This document shows, piece after piece, positions 1 through 18,400 of a stretch of 35,544 bases of DNA. This DNA is from Plantago elongata. Taxonomy: Eukaryota; Streptophyta; Magnoliopsida; Lamiales; Plantaginaceae. The position numbers and the translations under genes are program-made. A model generated the notes under the pieces. The model was given only the letters and a program-made list of their open reading frames with translations. It was not told where the DNA came from and ran no database searches. Numbering within the stretch: position 1 is the first letter of the stretch; each line of letters begins with the position of its first letter. The DNA is taken from contig JAYMSP010001148.1 of assembly GCA_036897095.1 (NCBI GenBank), positions 1-35,544 of the forward strand, read 5' to 3'.

Positions 1-12
1 TTTTTTTCCTGT

Positions 13-27
13 CCCCCCCCCCCCCCC
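13..27 (+). repeat. Poly-C tract (15 C)
   Basis: Uninterrupted run of 15 C within the intron upstream of the first visible GTG exon, in a pyrimidine-rich stretch. The length may be unreliable because homopolymers are easily mis-sequenced. Confidence 0.9.
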
Positions 28-104
28 TCCCTTCTCTTTTGTATGTCCCCCTGTGCGTTACATTATTGCAGTCAGGTCTGTTTCATTTTTTATCTTTCGT
101 TCAG

Positions 105-5141
<5,037 letters not shown>

Positions 5142-6285
5142 GTTGGCTGTATGTTTTGGAAACTGATTAGTATAGATACTTAAAAGGTAAAATATCCGGT
5201 AATCCTATCTATGTCTTGATATGTTTGCATTGTGAATATGAAAAATAGTAAAATACTGAACTCTCAGTTCTATATCTGCAGAACTTGGTGGCCGTTCTTC
5301 ATTGATTCTAATTGTTCATTGTTGACAGCGACCCAGTTATAATTTTTTGAAATATATTCAAATTCTTGAGATGTATATTGTCCGGTCAAGTGTAGTTTTG
5401 CTAGCCTCTTGAAGGATTAGAAAAGTTGCCAAGTTTTAGCAGTGTGTACACATCTACCTATAGGGTAACGATCAGGCAAACCAAAATGAAAGCTCACCCA
5501 AGGGCGCAATTTCACAACCATCCCCCCAATCTCAGAGTCATAGTGAACTACACTCTTGATCAGATGAAGATAAAGGACATGCAACTAGAGAGGGAAAGAT
5601 TATAGCCATTTCATACTTTTGCCTGAATCACTGGCATACTCACGAGCTCAACTTCATTCTCATGAACTGATATACATTCTGGAACCTTTTATTCTTACTA
5701 TCCAAAAAGGCCAAAACCCTAGTCAAGTAATCCTTGAAATTCAAAGCTAACGTCCTTAATCAACTCCAGTGTTATCAACTCTCTCCATATAGTACGACAC
5801 ACTGAATTCCACATGATATTCTCTGGTCAACTGAGACAAAGATATCGAGTTAAAGTACGATCCCTTCGCTTGTCATCTAACTTGTAATACTTAAATCTGA
5901 AGTCCTTTTTTTTGTCTTCGGTTTGGTACCTAGAATTTATGAAGTTATATAGAAATGTGGATATTATTTTATTTATCAGGCATGTTTTATTTATAACTTA
6001 TCTAGCAAAACACCCCCATATATCTATCTAGTTCAAGTTTAATTCGTTACGGTTAATAATTTTTAATTTTGACTACGTAATTCTTAAATTCTAAATGTAA
6101 TTAAATAATATTACAGAATTTACTACCTAATTTTCATTATTTGATTAAATATTTAAAATATAATTAAAATTAAAGATTTGTGATAGTAAAAAGTGAAACT
6201 GGTGTTAGATATGGGGTGGTGTACATGAAAAGGAAAGTATTTTGAAAGAAACGAATCGGATCCAAAAGTCAATCCATCATCAACC
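5142..6285. other. Intergenic region between GTG and the two-TM gene
   Basis: The first 200-300 bases are probably the GTG 3' UTR. The rest is AT-rich. About 5460-5900 has more balanced composition but stops in all frames, so I cannot support a gene there. 6060-6180 is very AT-rich and directly precedes the next gene, so it probably belongs to its promoter. Confidence 0.6.
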
Positions 6286-7958
6286 ATGAGCAACAACAAC
6301 GACGTCGGAGAAATCGAGCCAGAAGAATCAACGCCGCTAATCTCCTCCGATGAGCCTCGCCGATCGGTGAAGACGAAAGTACCGGAGGCGGAGCTCCACG
6401 TGTACAGGCAAGGGAAAGGACCGATCGAGGTCTTCAAGGTCTCTTTGGGCGGTTGGGACCAGGACCAGCTCGAGGTACGGGAAATTCTCGATCGGTTCGG
6501 TTTCAAGTCTCTCTACGCTTTCTCTCCCGGTTCGGGCCGGGGAGTTCCGATCCGATTCAACCCGAGGAATGGCCGTTCTATGCTCACCTACAGGGATTCC
6601 GCCGTTGTCTACGTCGACGGCGAGCCCAAGGTACTACTGTGTTAGCTTGATGTACAATTGATTACCTGCAAATTGATTGTTTAAGTTAGCTTGTTTGTGG
6701 AGATAATCATGTTTAGTTGATTGCAATATTTTCGATAATTTTAGAATTTGCCAGGTTACGTATTTCATTGATTGCAATACTGTGATAATTTGGCCAACGA
6801 AACTTAATATACTGGCTCCGCCACTGGTTGGACGGGCATAGGAGAATCTGGAACATTTAATTGACGTTATAGCTCAGTTTGATGCATAAGATGTGATGTG
6901 CTTGGTATTCACTATGCCCTGCAAATCGATTGAGTGCTTCAGGGACATCGTAGTGCAATCACTTTTAACTAAATAGTACGTGTCTCTTACAATGCTTACG
7001 ATATCATTGAGGGAGTTTGGGTAGATGCAAAAACCACTGGAGTTTGGATAGATACAATCATACAGATACGTGACACTTGATTGCTTAGTTTTACTATGGG
7101 AAGGGATTTTTGGATTAATATGTTACGCACTTATGCTGAATTAGGAGCAGTTCGTTTATCCTAATTCTCCATTCTATACCATCAAAGGAAGCTGAGTTGA
7201 AATTGAGCTGGTCCAGGATATGAAAGACCTTTTAGGAGTGTTGCATATATTGAAATGAGTTGCTCCAACTCTATACCGTTTACTGTCAGGAAATCATTCA
7301 CTTGGCTATTGGCCAGATTTTTATTTTTTGCGGATGGATAACTGACTTGCTGACAAAAGCTGCTTGCATTGGCTACACATATCCATTTTGCATAATATCT
7401 ACAACTTTTCGGACTGTGATATGTGCTTACGCAGTTTAAACCTTACACCCTGAATCTCTTTAGATGACCATTTTCCAAAGTCCATATGCACAATGTATGA
7501 GTTCCTGACTTGAATGTCTTGGCTACACACAGCCTACATTTCTGAGTGTTTGAAATGCCAGTCTTTTCAGAGTTTGCAATGCACTTTTGGTTAACTGGGT
7601 CCTGGTCTCCAAATATAATGTACTTTGTGTGGTGATCTTTCGTGCTTTGGTTTCTGGTTTCTACGGTCAGTGGACCTGTGGTAATAGACAGCTCAACAAC
7701 GTGAGCTTGTTTGCCCATCTTGACAATTCTACTCTCATGATCTTGCAGGACTCACTGATCAATCCTATTACCAAGATAATAGTTGGGGTTGCACTAATCA
7801 CTGTTTTGATAGTCATGGTTATGAAGGAGGGTCCACAATGGGCCAAAAAGTTGAACTTATCTGGTGGTCGGGTTTCTCCATGGGTTTTGGCCTGCGCAGT
7901 TATTGTGTTCACCCGAATGAGAAAGAGAACTAAGACTTTTCTGGAAAAGTACTTTTAA
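6286..7958 (+). CDS. Unrecognised 184-residue protein with two C-terminal membrane segments
   Basis: Two exons: 6286-6630 (115 codons) and 7749-7958 (69 codons plus TAA). They join in phase 0 across a 1.1-kb GT-AG intron (aag/gtactact ... ttgcag/gactca). The first ATG follows an AT-rich upstream region; exon 1 is clearly more GC-rich than its surroundings, as plant first exons often are. The protein starts with an acidic, polar segment (about 1-30), then a soluble part of about 85 residues with Gly/Arg-rich turns. Exon 2 brings a hydrophobic helix (IIVGVALITVLIVMVM), a short polar loop and a second helix (WVLACAVIVF), ending in a basic tail (TRMRKRTKTFLEKYF). The layout suggests a small endomembrane or organelle membrane protein with the N-terminal part outside the bilayer. 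I do not recognise the family with confidence and give no function. The clean frame and splice sites support a real gene. Confidence 0.8.
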
Positions 7959-8053
7959 TCAGCTTCTATGCACGCTGATTCGAATTGGGGACTGAAATTC
8001 CCAAGTTTTCAAAATTCTTCATGTGTAATTTTGGTTAATTTAGCTGCAAACTA

Positions 8054-8102
8054 ATTTTGTTTTGTAACACTATATTAACTTATATTTTGTTTTGTAACAC
8101 TA
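8054..8102 (+). repeat. Short direct repeat in the 3' flank of the two-TM gene
   Basis: The 19-base unit attttgttttgtaacacta occurs at 8054-8072 and exactly again at 8084-8102 (30-base offset), within the probable 3' UTR. Likely a local slippage duplication. Confidence 0.85.
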
Positions 8103-8484
8103 ATTAACTTGAGATCCAGCCATAGCAGTGCTGGAATAATTACATGTAACAAAATTATATTGTTAAGATAATGCAAACTTTCTCATTTTCCAAGCAGTGC
8201 ATCTTGTCCGAATGAAACCAAAGTTAACAAGGTTGGAAATCTCTCCATATGCCAAAATCTTGTATAAATTGTGTACATAAGGAGGCCACTAACATCTGGG
8301 ATGTGTCCCCAAGTAATAAGAAACTCTGCATTACGTGTTGTGATCCTGTAGTTATGAATAAATACTAGAGCGGGATCATATATAAAAACCGTGAGTAGTG
8401 TAGATACTGAATAGTTAAGACTTAACAAGAACTACCCATAATAAGGTTTAACGAGTACGTTAAAATTGAATACATTAAATTCTT

Positions 8485-8595
8485 GTCGAGGTAAATTGAT
8501 TTTATTTTTTTTTAACAGTTAAAAGGTGACTTGAACCCGACCTATTAGTTAGAGTTGAAGCGAGTTACCAACTGATTTGTGCCTCAACATCGTAA
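8485..8595 (-). mobile_element. tRNA-related SINE or tRNA-pseudogene fragment
   Basis: Read on the minus strand, 8572-8583 gives caaatcagttgg, close to a tRNA A box (9 of 12 to TAGCTCAGTTGG). About 31 bases on there is ggttcaagtca near 8529-8540, which fits the B-box consensus GGTTCRANNCC except for its last base. This is normal A-to-B spacing for a tRNA-derived RNA polymerase III promoter. An A-rich tract (taaaaaaaaataaaa, minus strand) follows near 8497-8511. I infer an old tRNA-derived SINE, 5' end near 8595. No target-site duplication was identified. Confidence 0.42.
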
Positions 8596-8957
8596 ATACT
8601 AAATTGTGATATTTTGTATTTGTATTCCATATCATTTTAGGAGTAAGAAAATACACATCTATAAAATAATTTGTCACCTTCCAACCTAAAGCGCCCGCCA
8701 AAAGGTCGTGTACAGGACTATAGATTAGCCGAGCTGTTAAATGTAAGATATTAACAAGACAAATTAGACAATGAACCTGATATAATAATTCCCAATTAAA
8801 TAAAAAGTGAAAAGGGTAATCATTTTCATTTTTGACGATTACTTTGAAAAACACAAAGAAGATCGATCGAAAAGGGGAAAAAGCTCAATCAATCTCTTCA
8901 TTGCATATTAACCGGAGGAAAAAGATCAATTAATTTTCGCTGTGGAAACCTGCTCAA

Positions 8958-11572
8958 ATGTCGGTTCGCAGGCGAACATTGCTCAAAGTCATCGTTCTCG
9001 GTGATAGCGGGTTTGTGATCATATCCAGTCATTCATCATTTCTGCTCGATTTCGTGTTTGTTGTTATCTGAATCGGAATTTCTGTTTGTGTTTGTCTAGG
9101 GTTGGTAAGACATCGTTGATGAACCAGTATCCTTCTCTAGCTCCAGCTTCACTGTGTTTGATTGATTTTCCTTTTGATTAATTAATTAATTTATTTATGT
9201 GAGATTTGTGGAGAGTTGGTGAGCCGCCTATTTTCTGTTAGTTGTTTGGTTTTCCTTAGTTGTTGAAATAGATACGTGCATAAGAAGTTCAGCCAGCAGT
9301 ACAAAGCTACGATTGGAGCTGATTTTGTCACTAAGGAGCTTGTTATTGACGATCGATTAGTCACTCTGCAGGTCGGTTGATTCCGCAGTCGATTTGTGTG
9401 TTGTGTTGATTCGTTTTGTTGTAGGTTGTGTTTTCGTACTTGGGATTACTACATTTGGGAATGGATTTTGTGTTTTTTATTTTTGTGGTGAATGAATGAG
9501 TTTGTGTGTTGGGTTGGTAGATTTGGGACACTGCTGGACAGGAGAGGTTTCAGAGTCTTGGAGTTGCATTTTACAGAGGGGCGGACTGCTGTGTTTTGGT
9601 TTACGATGTGAATGTGATGAGGTCGTTTGACACCTTAGATAATTGGCATGAAGAGTTTCTAAAGCAGGTTGGTGATTATTTTTCTGTCCACATGTTGATA
9701 GAATGCTCCTGTTATTTGGTAATGTTTGACTCGTGATTTTTTTCCCGTTTATGTGCATTGCTAGGTGTGCGTGGTTTAGTTGGACTCTTCATGGAAGCAT
9801 AACTCTAGTCTAATTTGCGCTGTTGTTTTCTTGTTCTTTTTTCCTTTTCCTTTATTGGGCGACTGCTGTAGCGGTGCTAGTGTAAAATAAATAAGTTGAA
9901 GAGTACAGATTCAACATGCAAGTGTTTTGGAACATCATTTCATGCTATATCAATAGATCATATAAGTGTAACTATCACTTGTTCATCTACTTACTTCCCT
10001 TGTTTTGGCTTAATGACTACTTTGGAATTTTTTGCATGATAAGACGGTCACCCAGTTAGATAAGTTTGTTTTTACATTGAGGTGTCTGAATGGTCAAGCT
10101 CTTTTCCCCCAAGATTCTAGTAGCTTGTGGCATGACTTGCCTGAGGCAAATTTATGTGACTAGTACAAGGCTAATAAGCTGCTATATTTTCTACCGCCAT
10201 GCATATACATATTCTCAATGTTTACCAATTTTGTTTGAAACCAAACTATTTAATGACCTAATTCAGCTTTCTGCAGGCTAACCCACCTGATCCAAAGACT
10301 TTCCCCTTCATACTACTCGGAAACAAGATTGACATTGACGGTGGTAATAGCAGAGTGGTGAGCAGAATCTGTTTTTCAAGGTGTATTACTTCACATGGAT
10401 ATGATTCTAATTAGAACTCGATACAGGTTTCTGAAAAGAAAGCAAAAGAATGGTGTGCATCAAAAGGCAACATACCTTACTTTGAGACGTCAGCAAAAGA
10501 GGATTATAATGTTGATCCCGCATTCATGTCTATTGCAAAGACTGCTATGGCTAATGAACATGAGCAGGACATGTAAGTTGGGCTTAGAAAAACATATCCT
10601 GTATTGTTGCCTATTAGATCATAAGAATATTTAATTTGACCTCTCACTACTACCTCTTTTGGGCTGGAAATGTGAATACTTGACTAATTCAGAATAATTG
10701 GTCAAATTTCATCAAAATAAAATAAAAGAAATACACCACACTTCTTATTCCATGAAGGAGATACGACCCCAAACTACAGCTCATCCCTACATATTTGAGA
10801 TATTATTTTTCGTTCTTTTTAAACTTATTGTTGGCTGGTTCTACAAATCCTTTATCAACGAGGAAATCTTGAGGAGTCTTGCTGCTATGCAACCTTTGTT
10901 TATCTGGTTATGCTAGCTGGGATGGAACCGGAAAATCCTCACCTAGATCGGTTCTATGACAATTACAACCTTGTGGTTGACTGGTCGTATTGTTCCACAT
11001 CCTTTAATTATACATGCCCAAATGCACAAGCATGTGAACATCTTCCTTGCCACCAAGGGCAAAACACTTGTGCTATAAACCTGTCTAGGTAGAGAATATT
11101 CTGGATGAAACATGTGTCTTTCTGATTAAGTTCCCCCAATCATTCCTGAAATTTGTGTGTGTTTTTTTTTTGTCAAGCTATATCTACATCCAACCTCCAT
11201 ACTTTTTATTAGTTCATGGTTATATCTGTTAACATTACGAAATGGAAGGATAAATTATTTAGCTAAGAGGGAGAAATTGCTGAGTTTAGTTTCTTTCTCC
11301 CTGTTCACGAATCACGATATTTCAGCGGTGTGCATTTGTGATGAAACTTGTCCAATATAATCATAATATACTTTGGTAAAAATTATGTTCTGTTCCTTTT
11401 TTATATGTACCTCATCTGGTATTGTTAATCGGTGGTGTTCTGCATAGGCCAGATAGCCAGATTTTGCCCCAGCCATCTAATTCTGGAGTATTTAAATTGT
11501 CACTGCAGATACTTCCAGGGTATACCAGAGGTAGTTTCTGAAACAGAACAACGAGGTGGTTGTGCGTGCTGA
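8958..11572 (+). CDS. RABG3: Rab7-type small GTPase, RABG3 subclass
   Basis: Complete gene with seven exons: 8958-9010, 9100-9126, 9272-9371, 9521-9667, 10277-10357, 10427-10572, 11509-11572 (TGA); 618 coding bases, 205 aa, the usual Rab7 length. All G motifs are present: GDSGVGKT (15-22), switch-I Thr40 in [16 protein letters not shown] (62-70), NKID (125-128) and SAK (158-160). The C terminus is GGCAC; the Cys-X-Cys pair (203, 205) is the usual double geranylgeranylation site. Plant RABG3 proteins act on late endosomes and the tonoplast in traffic to the vacuole, and recruit HOPS when GTP-bound. Exon 2 is only 27 bases; its end (aacca/gtatcc) and the next acceptor make a Gln codon across the junction. 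All introns are GT-AG. The 0.9-kb intron 10573-11508 holds no other gene that I can support. Confidence 0.96.
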
Positions 11573-12413
11573 TATGGAACGGGCATTTGATTTCCAGATC
11601 GACAATTAAGTGGTTCTATCTACACGGCTGTTATCTATAGTTTTTTTTTTTGGCAGACCTTCATAGTCTCTGAAGTCGAAGATTACTTCACCTGTTATTT
11701 CGAGCACTTAACCACGGTCATCTGGAACTGTTTGTAACTTTTTTGTCATTATCTTGTGAATTATGAATTGCGGTACTCACTTGGCCATTTTGTATACCAA
11801 AAATTAAACATGGGGTTTGGATTTTGCTTTCATTTCTTACAATGACACAATCTTGGAGTTGAATCTTACAGTGTAATTTATCACTTTCTATTTTTCTTGG
11901 GTATAATATACAAATCCACATACATTGGTCCCGGATAACTAAATACATTAAGGTTGTCGTAATTTTTGTATTTCGCTAAGTGATATGTCCTGTTTAATTA
12001 GGCAACCAAATATTACATGGCATTCGAACAATTATATGTATTTCAAAAGTATTTTTTCAGCAACAAATGGTGTATTAGAAACTTCCAACATTTCAATATG
12101 ATGGCGCTTCAGTACAAAAGACTATTGCCTCAAATGTGTACATAATAATACTACGTGAATTTTGTTCGCATACTCTTCCTCACTAGACTCTGACATTTCA
12201 GCTGTCACTAATAGTATAATACTGTGTCATATACATAGATTTGCTCATCTTCATCACCTATACCCAGAGACTTTGATCACGTGGTTAGTAATCCGATGTA
12301 AACCCGAACCCAGATGCTGTGATTCGACAAAATGAGTTAAACAAGCTTCTCCAAAATCTGCACGCTGTGAAGAACTTTACACGTTATTCCTCCATTAGGA
12401 ACTATACTGTATG
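11573..12413. other. Convergent 3' flanks of RABG3 and ALA2
   Basis: The two genes converge here. Probable RABG3 3' UTR lies at the left and ALA2 3' UTR (minus strand) at the right. The middle is AT-rich and shows nothing else that I can support. Confidence 0.6.
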
Positions 12414-15400
12414 TCAGTTATCCTTTCTTGTATAACTAGAAGACAATCTGGACTGCGACTGGAAGAAATCAAATGGCACTCCAGGCCCAAATGAGCGCCT
12501 CGTGGCACTTGGAGAGTCTAACAATAGAGGTTCATATACTGGACTATTACGGTTCTTGGGTTGTGATATTGACAAGGGGGAGAGGTCTTCCAACGATCGT
12601 GATTGAGGCTCTATGCTTCCCAATGAAAGGATTGGTCCTCCCAGGCGTTCAGCCTGTTGAAGTATGTTGATTTTGCTTGACCTGTAAGTGTATCTGAAGT
12701 ACTTCAAAGCAAGAACTGGACCCATGCCAGCTGCAACAATAAGCTGAAATGGCAGTAGATTTTGGTTACATGTGATGAGAATGCCATGACAAGCTCAACT
12801 TGAGGAGGAGATCATTATATATGAAATTAAAAGGGGAGAAGATAAAAAAACAAGACTCACAATCATTGTAATCCAGTATGATGGTTGCCTGCATAGACGA
12901 AACATGATTGTATACATCCCTGAAGATGGGATTGCGCTGACAATCAAGTTGATGCCGTAAAAACCAACTAGATTTCCCCATATTGCCAGGTGTTGCAATA
13001 CTGTGAAGGAACTGCAAAATCCATTCAGAGAGACATGAGACCAAAATTCAACTATTTACAAGATGCCATAAAACATAAAGCAAAGAGTCATAGCAAATGA
13101 GCATAACCAAAATCAACCACAAGTGATCCTGGAACATGGCATTAGCTTCTTCAACATCTAATTTTAATACTTCCAAATGAGAATTCAAAAATCTGTTCCT
13201 AGAACATATAGCATACCAAAAATGGACTAGAACGCCCCATTCAATGTTTTAGACACTGCAACTGATTGAAGGAGCTATGGTTGTTGTTAATGGCCACATC
13301 CAATATTTTCATTGGATAAGAAAACGCTGGCTATGTTTTACTTCCCACCCGCAATAGGCCACGTTTCCCTATTTGTTTTGGTCGAGAAGATTGGCAAAAA
13401 TTGATCAAATGGCGTAATATCATCCCCCAACCACTATCTCTATGAGATGATGTAGCCAATGTTAGATGATTAACAAAAACTGCTCAAGAATTTACCAATT
13501 GTGGCAGATCTTTTGGTATAACCCAGCAAACAAGGGAAAAAGGTTTTACCAGACCTCCTTATAAACATTATTCAACCAAAGAAAATGGCACATTAGTTGA
13601 GACGTTAGTGTAAGAAGTGATGGGGCAACTCACTTGGTCTCTATCGCAACAACAAAAGCCTGCAACCAAATACATCCTGAAAGAGCAACCATTGAAACCT
13701 CTTCCATTTCACTTTTCTCAAATGCATAGACGTGGATCGTGATGACAAATACAATAATTGCCTGAAACACCACGTAATAATTTGTCAGGCTAGACATTAC
13801 CAACAAGTACGCAGCAACTTAGCCACCAGCACAATCATAATAAAATACACTTCAGTGCTAGGGATAGATTGACCACAGCTCAATAAATTAATGATATTCA
13901 TCAAGTTGCATATGTATCACCCATGACATTCTCACACCTTACAAGTTAGCTATAATGTTTTGCTCTCCCCATTCCTTCTCAATTTAGTTAACTTAGCATT
14001 AATGACAAAAAATAGGTATGATTACTTTAGGTATCAGTCATCATGGGGTAATACTGTAGATGCTGACAGGCTGATTAAACATATTTCTGATTCACAAAGT
14101 GAACATATTTTTCCCCGGTCACAGATTTAAGTATTAGTAACCCGTTTAGTCCCTGAAGTAAAAATAGTGACCATTCCGAATGGGCATCATCAACTTGTCA
14201 AGTAAGAGTGTTGTGCTACAAGAATTGAAATTCAGAAATATAAATGCACTCACATGAAAGAGGGATCGCCCAAACCATCCAGCAAATGTGCTAGGATTAA
14301 GAAGTCTGTCATAAACTTTTTCGAGTCAGTCAACATGCTATAACAACTCACTTGGTAAAAAGAAAGTTCAAAGCTCAATTGTAGACTACTAGGGTACTAA
14401 CTCTATGTGCAATTCTTCAGAACACAAGCTAACAGAACAGTGCATTCATGTGAAGCGCAAAGATCCATACCTTCCTGCTTGGCAATAAAAGAGTATTTGG
14501 GGATGTTGCATCACGGTTCTTTCACTAAGATCTTTGTCGAGAACACTAACCAGAACGGGAACGCTTGTGTAAAAAACATTATAAGCCATCAAGCTGACAG
14601 AATTGAAAAGACTGGTCCCTGAGACGCCTGAAACAAACGAAAAGCTGGCCCAGTATACAGTTAGCATCTGGGGAGCATGATCAAAGGCTCACTAGGGCTG
14701 CAGTTTATTGCAGAAAAAAAATAGTTATGAGAAACAAATGGGCGAGGAAATAAAGGAACTCACAATATTTGGATGAAACATATCAGCAAGGACTTGTAGA
14801 AGGAATACTGGGAAAGAAATGCCGTCCTGTTATATGAATAGCGTCCATGGACAAGTATCAATCTTCTCAAGAATCTGAATTCTGCAAGTAAAGGCAATTA
14901 GATATTTAATAATAGCTTGATATAAGATTCAAAACATAATTTATGCAAGTTATGCAACAAAAACAAGTAAAACAGGATGTTATGTGACAGTCCATTTTGC
15001 AATTATACAGTTACTTATTCAAAACAGGAGTATAACATTAGTTGATTATCTTGAACGCAGAGCTAAACACTTGAGAATATTCCTGGTGCAAACAGCATCC
15101 GCATCACAAAGAGAAAGGAATAACATCTTCAATGCCGAGATAAACAATGATCTAGTAAATCATTTTGAAAGAGTAAAGTTCTGAAGTGTGCTAGGATGAT
15201 CTCAATGAAATGCTTCCCATAAGCAATATGTTACTGTTGCTGAATACTGATTTGGTGTTCCAGCATTGGAAATTTTACCCCACTCAGAAGTAAATATGCA
15301 GAAACCTTTAGCAGCCAAGAGACTGATATGCTGTAGCAGCCGAGAGAAAGTACACGTAGATGCTTCTGGGCGAACTAATTCTCTGGTAAGAACCAGTTTA

Positions 15401-18400
15401 TTTGAACTCCATCATAACTGGTAGGATTTTGCAACTAATCAAGTTATGTAGCTTACATGTCCTTAACCACTTCTACATGTAATCTGGTTTTACTGGTATG
15501 CTTTCACAATTTATAGATAGATACAAAGTTTTCAAAAGTCAAAAGTTCACCTCATTTTCATTCTTCAGCCAAAAAGAATTTAAGTGGTATATAAATATAG
15601 CATTTATCTGCAACTGGAAACTATGAGGCTATATTAGATTCAAATGATCAAGAAATATCTTACTCCCAATGCTATAATCAGCTGCTCTTGCTGCTTGCAG
15701 TCCTTCCCTTCCACTTATGCCAACCCCTATATCGGCTTGTTGAATCATCCTCACATCATTGCCACCATCACCAATGGCTAAAGTTCTATAATCACACGAC
15801 TTCAAAAGCTCGACAAGCTACATAAAATGGAAAGAAAAATAAAATAAAAAGGTGACAAACAATAAGTTTGAGTGGCATTTCCACAAAAAATGATTGCGTG
15901 AAGCTTCTAAAACCATTCTAAATACGTGCCCTCTCCCACTCTCTACCTAGGACCCCATTGTTACCTGAACCCTATTTGTCATTCTTTCAGAACCAGGATG
16001 TAACAACTACCTTTCTTTAGCAATTTTTAATAGGTTAGGATATGCGCCCATTTTCGAGTAGTATCAGACATGAAATGAACTCTGGGTCACAAGAATATTT
16101 GCCTAACATTTTCCCACCAAAACAGAATCCCCTAGCACTAAACAAAGCATGCCAATACCAACCTGAGCCTTTTGTGATGGAGTAACACGGCAACATATCG
16201 CTGTCCTCGACAGAATTGCAAGTTCCGTGAACGCTTTACGGTAATGCTTCAACGCAATTTCAAGAGCCCATCCATCAACAACAAATGCTACATCCTGCAC
16301 CACGGGATATTCTTAAAATAGATTCTCAACATGGTACAAAAGTAACACTACCTTCATAAGTTAACACTCATTCAAAAACTCAAAACTAACTGAAACTGCT
16401 ATTAAAATCTATCTGAATCAACTCAACACAGAGCAATAAGTTCAGATTGGTTAGATTTCCAGACAACTACCTATACTTGGGAAAGTTTTAAGTATAGAAA
16501 AACCAAACCTTAGGTTCAGAATTTGTGATTCTCATTGTCAGCAGAACTCTCTCCAGACTCCTGCATACTTCATCTTCTGTTTTCCCATTAAGCATCAGAA
16601 GCTGACCTTTAGGCTCTGTACAATGTGAAATAAGATTTGAAATATGAACATATAGCCTCAAGAGCTATCTATTAAAAAACTTCAAGAAAATAGCAAAACA
16701 AGGCGTGGCATTGATAAAACATAATTTACAATAGTTTTTAAGTTTGCTTGAAAGCAGAGTCAACAAAAGAAAACCATCTACATGTGCAACAATTGATAGT
16801 TCCAACGTTCTTTGATAATTTACAACATAACTGTAGTTTGTTTCTTGAAATATCAAACCAATTTTTATAACAGAAGTAGAGAGTGATCAGAACTTCGTAA
16901 AATCACCTGGAGATACAAAATTGCAGGAAAGAGCGATTTGTATGGCAGTGTTCTGTTTGTCTCCAGTCAGCATCCAAAAATTTATTCCTGCTTTCCTTAG
17001 TGTTTCAATAGTTTCTGGCACACCATCCTGGATGTGTAGGATGAAAACCGGTAAATTAAACAGATGTAAGAGAACAAGGAGTTACATTTACATCTTGCAA
17101 TCTGATATGTGTTCCAGAGCGAAAAGATTCACCTGAAGACGGTCCTCTATGGCAGCAACACCAAGAATTTCAAAATCATGCTCTAACCTTTCACAGACTT
17201 CAGCCACCCTCCACTGAAAAATACAAAATGAAGTGTCTATTGTATGAAAAATCACAGGTGATATACAGAAGAAGATGGTGGTGAACAAGGGGTAGAGGAG
17301 TTCCAGAAAGGGATGGACAAAACCAACAAAGCTATAAAGGTACCTCTCTATCAACTAATGTACTATTAGCCTCATTAAACATCATGGCCCATTCTTGGTA
17401 CTCATCATCCTCCAATTCCCGCCAAGCTAAGCATAATGTCCGTAGGCCTAGCTGACTATATTGCTCCACAGCTTCGGTAAAAGTTCTTACCTGTTGCCCT
17501 GGTACATACTTTGATATTAGATATTAAGACAAAAAAATAGGCAGTAGATTTGCTTTAAGGAAAGATGCATATATTTCACATATTAACCTCTCTAACTTCC
17601 CATAATCAATTCATGTTTAAAGAAGAAAGGGGAACTTAATATGGAACTATGGATGATTACCAGTATAAGCATGAGGAAGAATAGCTTCATCAGCTCCCTT
17701 CGATAGAAGGAAAGTTTTACCACTTTCGCAGTCCTTGATGACGATAGACATTCTTTTCCTATCAGAAGTGAATTCCAGAATATCCAGCACTTCATATTGG
17801 ATTGGTGAACCATTAAAATTGATATCTGCATGAGCAAGAAAAAATATGCATGATCAATGAGCACTAGAAAGATGATGGACTAAAAATGGGGGTACAGTCA
17901 CAGCATACCAACAATATTCCCACTCTTATTCACAAAAACCATATGCAAACGAGCAGCTGCACGAACAAGAGCCTCTTCATCTTGTGACTGAGCCTTGTAT
18001 GATATTGTCCCGCTTTTGCTGCATAAAGGAATGAGCCAATAAGGGGGAAATCGTCTGAGTTTCGAGATCAATGTTTGTGGCGGCTGTATGTACTTTATGT
18101 CGACGTGATAACTTTACCTTTGCACAGGAATAACAGTATTGCATATTGCCATTACTTTTAGAAAACGGATCACGTCCGTCGTATTACTGGTTACAGCATC
18201 CAGAAGCTCTGCATCTAAAAGGCACAAAAACTTTACTCAATAACCCTCTACACATTTACTGAAAGATCCCTAAAAAGCACATGAAGATCAAACAATTATA
18301 TGGGCACAAAGGGAAAAGCATAATTTCCAAGACAGCAACAGATAATTTAAATTGACTATTTAAGAAAATTCTTTAGGAATGTTCTGCAAAAACTGGTGCA

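Larger units (their letters stand above)
7959..8957. other. Intergenic region before the Rab gene
   Basis: Holds the 3' flank of the two-TM gene, the 30-base-offset repeat and the SINE-like fragment. The last ~100 bases (8860-8957) are purine-rich and are probably the 5' UTR of the Rab gene. No supported coding sequence. Confidence 0.6.

Noticed and set aside
5460..5900. Possible gene fragment on the minus strand in the GTG downstream spacer
   Set aside because: A few coding-like stretches, but frequent stops in every frame and no family match that I could defend.
7443..7718. Minus-strand open frame of 91 codons in the intron of the two-TM gene
   Set aside because: It overlaps a well-supported intron, has no recognisable motif and no splice or promoter support.
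8183..8854. Two minus-strand ORFs of 81 and 101 codons upstream of the Rab gene
   Set aside because: AT-rich, no motifs, and one runs across the SINE-like fragment.
9477..9758. Minus-strand open frame of 93 codons
   Set aside because: It is the antisense shadow of Rab exon 4, which carries the WDTAGQE motif on the plus strand.
10910..11092. Plus-strand Cys-containing small ORF within Rab intron 6
   Set aside because: 60 codons, no signal peptide, no known cysteine pattern, inside a GT-AG intron whose removal gives an intact Rab7.
12414..12743. Plus-strand ORF (12473-12670) as a separate gene
   Set aside because: It is the antisense shadow of the conserved last exon of ALA2.
17088..17354. 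Minus-strand ORF running past ALA2 exon 14
   Set aside because: Only 17133-17213 is the real exon; the rest is read-through into introns with good splice sites.
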